Below, piece by piece: positions 43,035-54,737 of a DNA stretch of 64,000 bases. Under the pieces are notes generated by a model. It had not been told where the DNA came from. It did no database searches and worked only from the letters and a program-made list of their open reading frames with translations. A program made the position numbers and the translations under genes. The first letter of the stretch is position 1, and each line of letters begins with the position of its first letter. Origin of the DNA: Venturia oleaginea (lineage: Eukaryota > Ascomycota > Dothideomycetes > Venturiales > Venturiaceae); NCBI GenBank assembly GCA_013176395.1, contig JABMLP010000018.1, positions 124,001 to 188,000 of the forward strand. Direction: 5' to 3'.

Positions 43035-45696
43035 CTAGTTGACAAGCTCCAATGCGCTTTCCCCAATACTAAACTCCGCCATTAAGCCTCTCGAAACCCG
43101 TACCTCAGCAATCTCCTCGACCTTGGTACAAATCCAACACGACGCGTACATATTCACCCTATTCACAATTAGCACGAGAGAGTAGATGGGTAAAGACAGT
43201 CAATGACTCACCGATCAATACAAGTACCAGGCACCCTCTGCCCAACGACCTTATTCGAAAACCCGTTCTCAGCAAATTTCTTCAGATACCATGGCTCCAA
43301 GCCAGCACTTCGGAGGAGGACGCGACCTTTCATAGCGAGGGCTTTGTTGAGGGCGACAATTTGACGGCTCGCCTCTTCGCCCTCCGGCTCGAACCAGTCC
43401 ATACTGTCCATGACGACTGCGATGGTCAAAGTACCAGGGCTCAAGCGAGCGACAACCTCGTTAATTTCATCGGTGTGGATGCGCAAGCTTTCGAAAGCGC
43501 CTGCGGTTGATAGCTTTGAAAAAGCGGTGGGCTTGAGATACTCTGGGTGAGAGCGCCTGGAGTACTTGCCTTGTAGACAAAGAAGATAGTAATGATTGTC
43601 CTCTCTCATCAGAGTGTAGTTGACGACAGGATCCAGGGTGTTGACAACATACTCCCAGATGGCATGGCCATACTGCTTGGAGTATGCGCTGACTTCCTTG
43701 CCAGCATCGGCTTGCTTCTGGTAGTCAAATTCAATGATATCGCGCTGCTGCTTTGGCACACCAAGTGCCTTCCACAGCCATTTCTCGCTGCTGACAACTG
43801 TCCAACTCAGGAGACGACTGAGCAACACCTTTCGGATGCTACGCTGCCAAATCTCCTTCTGCTCGTTTAGTGTCTGCGCCTCGCACATGCGGGCGACTTC
43901 ACTTTCAAGTTTGAGAATCTTGAATAGGCGGCGAATAAGAAGCAGAGCATGACGACTGCCGCCGGTGTAATAGAGACCTTGCTTGCCAAAGACGGACTCC
44001 CCATTCGACAACCAGTACTGGAAGGACTGGCTAGACATGTGGACAGAGAGCCTGTTGATGAGCATTTCGCGGAAGTTAGGATGGCGACCTTCACCGAACA
44101 GCGCCCAAACCTCGCTATAAGGTAGAGCCGTAAATGCGGCCAACTTGAGCTCGAGAAGATGATTTTGAGCAGGGCTAGTCTGGTCAGTATTGGGAGCATG
44201 ATCGAGGATGGGTTACTAACTTCAGATCAACAGCATGGATCCTCTTTGGTCGATCCACGGCATAGTGCAGGATGTTGTCGCCGGCGCTGGTGATAGCCAG
44301 TATAACATCGTCAGAGGTGATGTTCAGTATTCTGGAATCCACTCTGCTGTCCTCCCATGTAAACGCGTATATGTATTCGTCCTTGAATTGGGTATGTTTA
44401 GCCAATTTGTCGTCGTAATAAATTCGCCAGTGGTGATTTTGATACCAGAAACAAGGTAGTGGAAGCTTGCCAGCCAAGTTGATCACGGCACTTTCGTAAG
44501 CTTTGGATCTTGATTCGAAGGAGTCGGAGCGTTTCAAGGCTGTTTGAGCCTGTAAGCCCAATGCAGCGATGAAAGGGGATTCTGTGACGGCGGCATCGAC
44601 CCGATCAATCTTCTCTTGCATTGTTGGCGTGTTTTTGGAACATCCCACCCAGATATAGTACGGTATCCTGACGCCAAAAAGGTGGTTCCGGGCGTTGATG
44701 CTTAGTCGAGTGCCGAATCGATACTCGAGATAGTCTCTGCGAGCGCCCTCGAGACTGACACGATCAACATCAAACCAACTTCTCCAGAAAGTTCGTGACC
44801 AGAAACTGCAGTGGCGATCAATGATGCCTCCTGTGTAGTTGCGGTTGCGGTAGTCGACCTGGCTTTGAACGTAGAAATCTATCACTCCAATGACACCGTT
44901 GTCGTGGAGCAGAGTGGAGAGCGAGTCGACGACTGGATAAAACTCTGGAATCATAGACAGAGCATAGCTCATGGTGAGAAGGTCGGCTCCGACCTTCACC
45001 GCAACGTTGTTCGGATTGTAAGAGTCTTTCCGCTTTGGTACGACAGACTTATGGTCAGCTGCGTCCATCTCGTATTGTTCGAGGTTGAAGTATCGAGCAT
45101 CCTGGCAAATAACGTGGACATTCTTCCATCCAAGCCTTGCGAACCGGGCTTTGGCGATGTTGCACAGGGAGGGAGACAAATCTACCAGGTAGACTGCGCG
45201 GAAGTAATGGTTGACGGGGAGGAAAGCAGCCATATGTTCAATGTTCCAGCCGGTTCCTCCACCAATCTACACAGCCTTAGCATTTGTAACATTGCTCTCC
45301 AAGTCCCAGTTCACTCACGTCAATCCACACAGGCTTTGCCTTTGGTTTGACTTCGTCGATTTTCATCTTCAGTTGCGCCGCCACAAGTGCCAACATGTTC
45401 TCACGGCCATGCAGCAGTCTTGATCGCGTGGCATCGTATGCCGCAGCCTGTGCTTTGTAGAAGCTTTCGAGTGCATCTTGCTGATTTCCACTCCCGTCAC
45501 CGCTGTGGGGTTTCAAAAAGCATGCGTAGAAGAACTTGGTATACGAAAGGACAGTTTCTGGCAGGGACAGGAACTTTGGAGCCTCAACAAAAGAGAAGAG
45601 AAACACGAAGCTCACGAAGAGCAGAAGGAGAAGTCCTGCCAACAGTACTTTTGAGAAAGGATCGCCAACAAAGGGCACAGCTTCTCGGAGCGACAT
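43035..45696 (-). CDS. BTA1: Betaine lipid synthase (DGTS synthase)
   Basis: Four exons (45696-45319, 45266-44221, 44174-43212, 43158-43035; introns 52, 46 and 53 nt) give 836 aa. The bifunctional enzyme transfers the aminocarboxypropyl group of S-adenosylmethionine to diacylglycerol and trimethylates it, making the phosphorus-free lipid DGTS in the ER. A membrane segment near residues 15-40 (VLLAGLLLLLFVSFVFLF) precedes an N-terminal SAM-methyltransferase domain (IGGGTGWNIE, VDLSPSLCNIAKARF). The C-terminal 3-amino-3-carboxypropyl transferase domain includes HAVDLNPAQNHLLELK, formed across the second intron, and the splices join DRVNMYASCWICTK. Start chosen as MSLREAVPF; an in-frame ATG 18 codons upstream is less likely. 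Fungal BTA1 is typically induced by phosphate starvation; no motif was tested here. Confidence 0.96.
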
Positions 45697-47285
45697 GTCG
45701 AATTGGTGGAGGAGGGGTCGAAGAGTACACACGTACACGCCTCCTTCCACAGATATCTGGCCTCTAGATATACAGAGGACGACAGAATTGAAGCCGATAA
45801 TCGGGCATCTTCTCTGGCGACGGCGTCATTCACGAGACATGGTTCTCGGGCCAGTCTCGATGCGCAGATGGGAGCAACAAAGGCATTTTGTGAGCCTATC
45901 ACAGGTTATGGCCGCAGCACAAGTGAAATGGATATGTTGTAGCAACAGAGGATATACACAGGGTCCAGCGAGTTGGTAGCGACGATTTCGGTTTTCAGGG
46001 AGCATGCATTTGAAGATCAGATTGGCGAGTATTCAGCGGCCGACAGTCCACCTGTCGGGTGATGGGCTCGCGCCATGTGGGTGAGGTTGGACAGATTGTC
46101 GAGAAGGTGGACAAGTCTGGGGAGATATTGGGAGCGCCAGAGTCGGCCAATCAGCGCGAACGGACGTCAACGTGGGTACCTCGACCTCAATGATATAGCT
46201 CAACAACAACAACGACCTATACATGCAATCCTTGGCATCCATATAAAGCCACTCACCCGAATCCTGCCGTTCTCCTACCCTCGTTATTCATGAGCTGCCT
46301 CTCATATTTCATGAACTCTCATACATCTTTGAAGCTTGGGATTCCACACCATCTTTCCCACTGGCATAAGAAAATACTATGCAGTCGCTCGGGAAGTCCC
46401 AAGTAAACAACCAAAGTACTATACAAAAAGCTTAGTTGTCGGCTATTTGGTACTTGCTTTCAGATTGGCTATCGTTTCGGGCTATCATTTGGTGCAAGAA
46501 AAAAAGGAATGTCGTTTGTGACTCGTTACAGATGAGGTCGCAATCATGCTGAAACCAAAATCCGTGTGGTCGTCTCTTTTCAGCCAGAGCGCAATGACGG
46601 AAATCAATTTCCACTACCGAATATTCCGTTCTAATGCTCCTTAAAGACGAACAGCCCAGAGGAGTATGTTGAGTCGTATCACGGATGTTTTTGATATGTG
46701 ACGAAAGAGCCAAGAAGAGCTCTCCTACTCCTTCTCTCATGTGAAGATGATATTTTTTGGTGGGGTACACAGTAGACCGGAGTATACGGCACGACGCGAC
46801 CTCTAGAGAGGGAAGACTCGCTAAGGATACTGATGATTCTATTGGTGTGTACAACATCCGACTTCCTTGAGTAGGGCTTCTTCAAACTTTCCGTGCTCAA
46901 CCCCGATGGAGCTCCAACATGTACTAGGTAGTAATAAGAGTGCCGAGTATATTCTGCTTGAACATGTACACAGTACCTTCGCTATCCTTGCTCTATCCTT
47001 GCTCCCCGCGAGAGCTAGTCTCGAAGTAGTGACAGCTAAGCTTCTGTAGGATAGCCGACACCTCTTGAACGATGCACTGATCATGACAAGGACAGGGCAG
47101 TGTACATCTTCAACCAGAATCTACGGTAATTGATGTTTTGCCATATCATCCCCATTTGGCATCTGTCATGAACTCGCCAACCTTCTGCGTTTGCGCTCAA
47201 ATGTTATAGCAGTCGGGCCCCTTTGATGAGACAGTGGCCATGACTTTCACCGAGCTATTTGTACTCCACGCTTCTTCACGTCGTC
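45697..47285. other. Divergent 1.6-kb intergenic region
   Basis: Upstream of BTA1 (minus) and the dioxygenase gene (plus), so it likely holds both promoters. Frames of 60-150 aa lack domains. A cis-element search for CACGTG-type Pho4 sites was not conclusive by eye. Confidence 0.35.
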
Positions 47286-48694
47286 ATGGTTCAATTGAGT
47301 GCACTGCTTGCCATACTGGCTACAGGCACCACAATCATCCAAGCACATCCAGGCCAATCGGACGTGAGTCAGCTTAAGGAACTCAGGGAGAGGAATGAGT
47401 ATATCTCGCAGTTGGACAAGCGAGACCTGGCGCATTGCGTGGGTAAATTATCTAAACGCGGTGACTACCACGGAATGATTTGGAGGCGCCAGGAGAAACT
47501 GAAGGCACTGCGAAGAGCAAAGGGATTGGAAGAACTTGGTAGGAATAACGTGGGGTTTCACCTCGAGAGTAGGCACGGCTAACACCCACCATCAGCGACT
47601 CACTACAAGGTCAAACGGCAGTCAGGAATGGGCTCCTTCTTCGGAGCTAGTGGTTCCGACGCAGTCAACGCAGTTGTCCAGAAATCGCACAAGTCCGATC
47701 TTACCATCAGCGACTTTTCGCACCCAGATTGGACCATGTTGGGCCAGAACAGGACGACGGTTCTGCACCCAGAAATCACGGAAGGCCCGTACTATGTCAA
47801 AGGAGAGGCAATCAGGAAGAATGTCAAAGACGGCCAGATAGGCGTTGATCTAAATCTGGACATCCAAGTCATTGATATGGCGACTTGTCTCCCCATGCCC
47901 GGCGTGGCCGTAGAGGTCTGGTCCGCAAACGCAACAGCAAGTCACCACCCTCGACAAAAAAATTATCTCCAGCACCATCCCTACTAACTAACACCACCAC
48001 ACAGAGCATCTACGGCGGCGTAGTAGACTTCATGAACTTCGCTCTGAAATCGGACAGCACAAAACTCATCAACAACCAAGCCCTCCGCGGCTTCCAAATC
48101 AGCGACAAAGACGGCGCCGTGGAGTTCCAAACGCTCGTTCCGGGTCACTATACCGGTCGCGCCCCACACATCCACGTCGCAACACACTCGAACCCATCCA
48201 TCCAGAAGAATCTCACGCTAGCCTCTGGCGTCGGTCAGATCCTGCATATCGGTCAATTATTTTTCGATCAAGACCTTCTCACACTCGTGGCCAACAGCGA
48301 ACCGTACAAATCTAACAAGGCACCTCTAAAACTGAACAAAGATGATCGATTGGTGAAGACGGGTTCGACGGGCGGTGCGGACCCGTTCCTGGAATATGTA
48401 CTTGTGGGCAAGGAAATAAAGGATGGGATATTCGCCTGGATTAATTTCGGCGTCGATCCCAAAGCTAGTAGGAAGATTAGGGCGTCTACTGTTTGTGATG
48501 AGGGGGGTTGTAAGAGTGGGGTGGCGGATTTTATTAAGATGCTTGACGGGTTTGGGGAGAGTACTACCAAGGCTTGGAATAGCTTGAAGGATATGTTTGG
48601 GTATTTTTGGGCTGGGGGCGCGCCGAAGGGTAATTCTACTGCCGAGGGGACTGTTGTTGCGAATGTGAACAAGTCGGAAGTGAGCTTGGAGTAA
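47286..48694 (+). CDS. Secreted intradiol ring-cleavage dioxygenase
   Basis: Exons 47286-47538, 47596-47936 and 48005-48694 give 427 aa. The N-terminal ~20 residues (MVQLSALLAILATGTTIIQA) are a signal peptide followed by a propeptide-like stretch (QLDKRDLAH, SKRG). The catalytic domain has ITEGPYYVKGE (iron-ligand Tyr), then MPGVAVEVWSANAT joined to IYGGVVD, and GHYTGRAPHIHVATH with the second Tyr and two His iron ligands. It cleaves catechol-type rings between the hydroxyls with Fe(III) and oxygen. The C-terminal ~120 residues go beyond the domain. Intron 2 (68 nt) needs a GC donor (ACA|GCAAGT), since the nearby GT does not keep the frame. Converges on an MFS transporter gene. Confidence 0.93.
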
Positions 48695-48958
48695 TCAAAT
48701 TTTGGTTAACTATATGAAGAATTAGTGTGAGTGAAAAGCGGCTGGATTTGACTACGACCAATTCTTTTATCGATCTATTAGAATACGAGATTTATCCCTG
48801 AAACTTCCTATATTTAAAAGAGCCACTTGAACTGTTTGCTAGACTCTCGGGAATTTTTTTTAGTCGTTGAGGTGTTGAGAAAAGACGATTTGTTACGAGG
48901 CTGGTGCGCGGAGAATCGGTCTTTTTTCGCTCACACTGATAGTATGAAGTATTAGGGT

Positions 48959-50845
48959 TTATGTAAGCGCGGCAGGGTTTCCATCCATAGTTATCTGCGC
49001 TCCCTTCGTAGCTACTACGTCTTCAACCCCGGGAGCGTCACTATGTCGGACACCTTCGATCGCTTCATCAATCTCCTCCAGTGTCTTGCCTTTAGTTTCA
49101 ATCCAGAAGAAAGCTATGGCGATAATCGTGAGGATGTTCCAGCCCCCATTGATGAAGTAGATCTTCCATGCAATATGGGCCAGAGCAATCGGCATAATGA
49201 AAACGAAGAGCAGTCTGCCAAAATTAGCTTCGGTACTCATAAGTGATTGTTTGGAAAACGTACGCAGTGCCGTTCGAAAAGATGTGGAAGATTCCCATTC
49301 CATTGGCTCGTATGGGATAGTTCAATACCTCCGGTGGGTAGAGATAAAGTAGCGGTGTCCATCCGAGACTATATGCTCCTTGGAACAGGAAAATCGATGC
49401 TACTGTAGCGTCGATACCAGAATGGTTCTTGGACGTGCCGCAGAGCTTGGTCAGAGCCCCGATCATAAAGATGAAAACAGTGAGCAACGCTGTCGAGAGC
49501 ATGGCCATTGGCTTGCGACACCAGACATCTATGAGCCATGTGCCACCGATGGAGCAGACGAGGCAGAATGCATTCAGAATAACGTTCTGTCTTGGTCAGC
49601 TCGAGGATTCTCCAGAGAGAAAATGGCTTACAATTTCTAATTGCGTCGTAGCGTCCGTGATACCAGCGTTGTTTAACATTGGCCCCAGGTAATAAGACGC
49701 TGCCACGTTCCCAGCGATTGTACTGAAGACACCACAAGAAACAGCAAGAAGTACTCTTTTCCTAGAAGATGGAGTCTTGACCAATTGCTTCATCGTGAGA
49801 GTTTCTCCCACATGCTTCTCGAAGGCGATTGCATCCTCGATCTGCTTGTATTGAGCCAGAACGGTAGGACTGTTTGTGTCACCGTTTGCATAGGTGAGCG
49901 CGATTACAGTCCGAGCTTCATCTTCACGGTGATTGAAAGCCAGCCATCGAGGTGATTCGGGGACGAATGGAAGGATGGCGATGCAAATGATTGAAAATAT
50001 GCCTTGAATCAGCGATGGTGTGCGCCAGGACCATGTCGAGTTATACTGGATGGTTTTGTAAGTAACACCAGCAGCAAGTAAGCCGCCTAAGATCCACAGA
50101 TCATCAGATATGATTTTTCAAAGAAAAGTGGAGAGGAACGCATAAAAATCAACATACCCACATAATAGAAATCGTTAAAAAGTCCCAAACCCCAAGCTCG
50201 GTGATGCAATGGAAGAGTCTCGGCGAGATAGGCAGGTCCCGTCAATCCTGGAGCAGTAGTTCCAAACCCAATCAGTATCCGGGCGAAAACAAACATTCCT
50301 ATATTCTGGGATGTGGATTGAATGATAACAGCAACGAGTGCGATGACTGCTGCCCAGAATAAAGCTGGCCTTCGGCCGATCTTGTCAGTCACCCAACCAT
50401 AACTTATTCCAGCTAGAATACCTCCTATCCAGATGGAGGCAGTCATCAATCCGGTCAAGGCAGGCCCTTTTTCGGGATCAGTGAGCCCGAAATAGTCGGA
50501 GTAGCTTGGAAGAATGTTGAGGCCATTTCTGTAATGTGGTCAGAGAATGGTCAGACGCACTTCTAGGGAAATTCTTACAGCATCGGACCATCGTAGCCGA
50601 AAGTCTAGCAAAGTTAGTCCAGGATAGGAGAATGATGAGGCGTACATACGTACTATGGAAGTAATACAAGAACTAAAGACTAACAACACAGATATCAAGT
50701 TCGAATTATTTGGCACAAACGTCGGAAACCAATGCGGATATCTACCCGGCAAAGGATCAGCCATGACAATACTACCGTAGGAATCGGATTCTCGCGAATC
50801 GAGAAGTGGTGAAGTTGACGAACATGGCGACGTCGAGCTGGCCAT
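48959..50845 (-). CDS. MFS sugar-porter-type transporter
   Basis: Six exons (50845-50654, 50604-50579, 50528-50158, 50086-49632, 49586-49264, 49214-48959) with introns of 45-71 nt give 540 aa in one frame. Family marks: FGYDGPMLNGLNILP after TM1, DKIGRRPALFWAA (the conserved GRR loop), PESPRWLAFN before the central loop, YNSTWSWRTPSLIQG-type segment, and ETKGKTLEEIDEAI at the end. About twelve hydrophobic segments can be traced. Members carry hexoses, disaccharides or related small polar molecules across the plasma membrane; the substrate is not readable. Exon 2 is only 26 nt and completes the conserved FGYDG. Adjacent to the dioxygenase in convergent orientation; a link to aromatic catabolism is possible but unproven. 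Confidence 0.93.
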
Positions 50846-51412
50846 TGCGATTTCATACAGTAAACATGTTCAAGGCCCCTGCAGCTATAAGGAAACGAAT
50901 CTGGGGTTATGCGGAGGGAATGACTTGTAATAACGGTTGGTGATACAGGGAGGAAGGTTGATTGGATGGATGGATGAATTCAATGCACCCGTCGGGCCAG
51001 TATGGCTCCAGGGGGACTGGTTGATTGGATTGGGGAGATGGAATACCAGCACTATATCTAGCTTTGCAGAGATATCTCGAAGCTTGAGCGGTTAGGGGAA
51101 GCTCAATCCTGCTGTTCCTATGCTGATAAGCATTTGTGGTGCATTGTGACGTTGCTTGAGAATGGGAAACAATTACCTAATCCAGAGACGCACGTGATAT
51201 ACACATCTCCTGGCTTTATCATGCACCGCATTTGAGCCAACCACTAATTTCTGGTAACCGTTGTCAGACAATTTTAAATCTCTGTAGCTACACTTAAAAA
51301 CCCAAGGGCTGTTCGTTCGTTCCGATCCTCTCTCCTTCAACTCATACACCTCTGTTCAGATTCCGTCAAATGGCGATAGATAATCTTCTGGCGGATCCTG
51401 CATCACGATTCC
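50846..51412. promoter_or_regulatory. Divergent promoter region, transporter / 2EXR-like gene
   Basis: 567 nt between divergent starts. A TATATCTAG run near 51053 and a TTAAAAA stretch near 51294 are possible core elements; not otherwise defined. Confidence 0.35.
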
Positions 51413-52940
51413 ATGGAAGACTCGATTTTCCAGGACCTCTTGAATCAAGCTCGGATTGACCATAGTCAACAGGCTCTCGCATGCGATTTCTCTCGCTCAA
51501 TTTCAACGCTCACGGCTTTCTGGGGGTATAGAGAGGTTTGTTTTGAAGAGAAAACATCGATCTTGACTTGTAGTAGATCGTTTTATAGCCCAAAAAAGTG
51601 CTTGAACAAGGGGGGACAAGTACTAATTCTACTCTTGCTAGGCTCAGTACCGGAGGAAGCCCGCTCTCGTCCTGTGGTACACGTCAACATTCTTCGAGCC
51701 AATAAACAGATCTACGACGAAGCCAAGAATTTCATATCGAAAAGACCAGTAAGGGTTTGGAGTTGCGATACATCTATTCTGGATGCTTTGACACAAGCTG
51801 TTGTTAGCAAGTCGGGCCTCACACCGCTCGATCGCCATGGCAGTTTCTCGAACTCCTTGATCACGATACCATCCTTTGGCAACGCCTACTTCCGTTCAGC
51901 AACTACGAAGCTTAAGCTGAACCTATGTTATTGGTATCTAGCCGCTTTCCACAGCATGGAAGACATCAATCGACCATCCAGATGGAGTGAAAAGGAACAT
52001 AGGTATGCAGCGACCAGAGTTTACACTTGCTTTCTGTCATTGAAGGAGGTTCAAGTTCTGGTCTATGGATCAAAGGGCCACCGCATCCTGATGGAAGGGA
52101 GGAAGGAAAACCTCGTGAACCTGAAAAGACATCCATGCAGCCTTGTACGCTACATTCCTAGCGGTGCCAACATTACCTTCTCCGATTTTTGTCCGGGGAA
52201 GACCACCCTGCATGCTGGGTGTCTCCGATCTCTCGTTGAGCAGGATATAGGCAACCAATTGGACGTCTCATCAGGTACGTGAACTGTATTTTCTATCAAC
52301 TCCTACCATTCCCTACTCAGGTTTCATAAGCGGGCACGCCATCAAATATAGATATATTGTAGAGATGCCCACCCCTCTCAATTTACCTTCCGTCATAATA
52401 CCTACGCTAACATATCTCCTAGGTCTCCTCACCCGTGAAATCGCATCAAAGTACCTCTCAGAAAATTCATTCAGAGACTTCTGCTTCCCACTATTCGGAC
52501 CCTCATCCGCCACCAGATTCGCCCCCTTCCCCCTCCACACCCTCGAACTCCGCTTCAACATCCGCTCCTTCCTAGAATTCACAACCCTGGATCATTTACA
52601 CAGAAATCTTCCAGATATTCAATGTGGGCACCTTTCCACGGATTGGAAAATCCCCCTCGCACGTTTCAGCTATTTACGCGTGCTCAAGTTGTCTTTGCTA
52701 GGTGCAGGCGTATTGTTGGAGAAGGCGAAGCGAAATATAGTACCACGTCTGAGGGCCGTTTACTATAATGTCGAGGATATTTTAAGGGAGAATGCGGCGC
52801 ATTTTGAATGGCTTGTGAGGTTGATTCTTGAGGGTGTTCCTGAGGGTGTCAAGGTGGATTATGGTGGTGAGGACGAAAAGATAGAATGGAGGAGGATTGC
52901 CGAACCAATTGTTGATCCGGAGATTTTTAACAGCGGCTAA
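51413..52940 (+). CDS. 2EXR/F-box-associated-type protein, unknown function
   Basis: Exon 1 51413-52274, intron 148 nt (GTACGT...CTCCTAG), exon 2 52423-52940, 459 aa. The stretch VVHVNILRANKQIYDEAKNF near residues 85-105 is the typical core of large fungal families (2EXR and related) that match xLRxNxxIxxEA. The C-terminal half has regularly spaced hydrophobic segments (RFSYLRVLKLSLLG, RAVYYNVEDILRENAAHFE) resembling degenerate leucine-rich repeats. These families are expanded in Leotiomycetes; biochemical role unknown. The N-terminal ~75 residues are less certain, so the true start or a further intron may differ. Confidence 0.55.
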
Positions 52941-53175
52941 TTTGTATCGACGAATTGGAGGGAATTCTGCGATGATATGGAGTTTTGAAGGAAGATGGGA
53001 TTGAATCTATCTTTTGGGAGGTGAATTTGGCAGTGTTACATGTGTGGCGGATTGAAGCTATCGCCGTAGCTGTAAAGTCTACCCCATGTCCTTATCCTTC
53101 TTCGAGGCAAATGCTATATCTCGCGCTCCTCCACGACGCATGTACTATGCAGTTGGAAGCCTGCTGACGTAGAGA
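52941..53175. other. Intergenic before the solo LTR
   Basis: 3' region of the preceding gene; nothing recognised. Confidence 0.4.
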
Positions 53176-53180
53176 TCGGC

Positions 53181-53328
53181 TGTGACGGCTTGCTAGGCTA
53201 CTGGAACAACCACAGTATTCAAGCACCTAACAAGGCGCCACAGTACACGAGCCATGTGACGGCTTGCTAGGCTACTGGAACAACCACAGTGTCCAAGCAC
53301 CTAACAAGGCGCCACAGTACACGGGCCA
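53181..53328 (+). repeat. 74-bp tandem duplication inside the LTR
   Basis: Copies begin at 53181 and 53255 (tgtgacggcttgctaggcta) and run to gtacacg[a/g]gcca. They differ at only a few positions. Confidence 0.9.
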
Positions 53329-53454
53329 CAGCAAGACCTATAAGTAGGCCTTGCCCCCAGCCCCCATTTACATGGCTACCTGTAGTTCGCTATCACATTT
53401 AGTCCATACCTGACTGCTGCTCACGCCTTTCATTAGTTGCTACTAGCCGTGACA
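53181..53454 (+). mobile_element. Solo LTR of a retrotransposon
   Basis: 274 nt starting TGTGACGGCT and ending AGCCGTGACA, near-perfect inverted ends of TG...CA type. It is flanked by a perfect 5-bp duplication TCGGC (53176-53180 and 53455-53459), the footprint of integrase insertion. A TATA-like ctataagta lies near 53338, placing a promoter inside as in LTRs. No gag or pol frame is near, so the internal part was lost, presumably by recombination between two LTRs. The strand is inferred from the TATA orientation. Confidence 0.8.
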
Positions 53455-53459
53455 TCGGC

Positions 53460-54649
53460 TTGGACGCAGGCCTTCTAGGGTTATGTTCGTAAACTCGATT
53501 TCAATGCAGCCAGCAGAATCGTAGCAGAATCTTTTCTAGTTAGACACGTTGGAAACAGACGTGATCGCGATTTAAATATATCCTTAAATCCTGCCTTAAT
53601 TCTTAGGGGGTAGGCCCTGTACAGAGGAGGCTTTAGACCGCTATTTTGTCGAGAGATTTTCTACGATAAGAGTCAACACGAACACATCTTGCAACGGGGG
53701 AAAAGCGAGATTCCTCTTCGCTGGTTGGTTTGAATCCTTAACGCCGATTCTAAATATATTCGGTTTTTGAAGATTCTAAATATCCTACTGTTTACATTGA
53801 AAACACGAACTCACCCCTGTCTTTGAGCGAAATCGATGTCACGAACTCGCCCTAGAGGATCGTACTAATGCGTTGGTCTGGTAACGGCTTGTCAACGTCG
53901 ATAGTCCCTCGACCCACATTGTAACGATTGAAACGATAGTGAGACAGCACGGTTATCATCGGTAAAGAAAATTATTCCGTCTACACGCTTAACAGCCGTG
54001 ACAATGAGTTTATCAATTGCATCTGATGACATGAAAAGCTCCCAGCCAAAGAGAGACAATTAAGAACAAACTGACTGGGAAAAACTAGAGCAACTTTGTA
54101 TCACGAGTCTTCTTTAAGGCCTTGGTATCTCGAAGTTTTGGATCGAACCTAACATAGCGTTAGTAATATGAAAAGTGAGAACAGACTGAGATTCATACGT
54201 AACGCATTTACTCTATAAAATCTTGAACCTGATAGTGAAATATTCGCCGTCCTTATTGCGGTACCAGAGATCAACGTCGCGAATGCGCAAGGCCAGGCCT
54301 TCAGACGCCAAGTAGAGCTCACGGCCATTTCATCACTCCGAGCGAGGCCCGCGTAGGTGATAGAGAGCGTAAAGGGCGATAGAAGAATAGAATCCTAGTT
54401 ACTAGGGGAGTCTTAAGCGCAGCGGTAATCATCGACTCAACATTTAGAATAAGATGGAGGCGTCTATCTACTGGAGCTACTTGCCAGACTAAATCGAAAA
54501 TATTCCTTGCTTTTTGTAAATTTTCAATCCAGAGTAAAGACGTAGTTTATCGCTTACGCTTGATTTCAAAGGACGGTATACAAAGGTAAGAGTGTGTGTC
54601 AAAAAAAACTGAATAGAGAAAAATGCACGGCCGGTCTCACTAGAGAATT
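53460..54649. other. Degraded, AT-leaning DNA between two mobile elements
   Basis: About 1.2 kb with no open frame above ~75 aa. Words such as cgaactcgcc and tctaaatat recur. It may be old transposon sequence, but no terminal repeats or domain were found. Confidence 0.35.
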
Positions 54650-54691
54650 TCAAATCTGACTGCGCAGGGCGCTCGGACCCACCATCCCATC
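54650..54691 (+). repeat. Left 42-bp terminal inverted repeat
   Basis: Starts tcaaatctgactgcgcaggg and ends ccatcccatc; exact reverse complement of 56003-56044. Confidence 0.95.
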
Positions 54692-54737
54692 TCAATTTCC
54701 ACGTATATACCAACTTATCGCCCAATTTACCACCACT

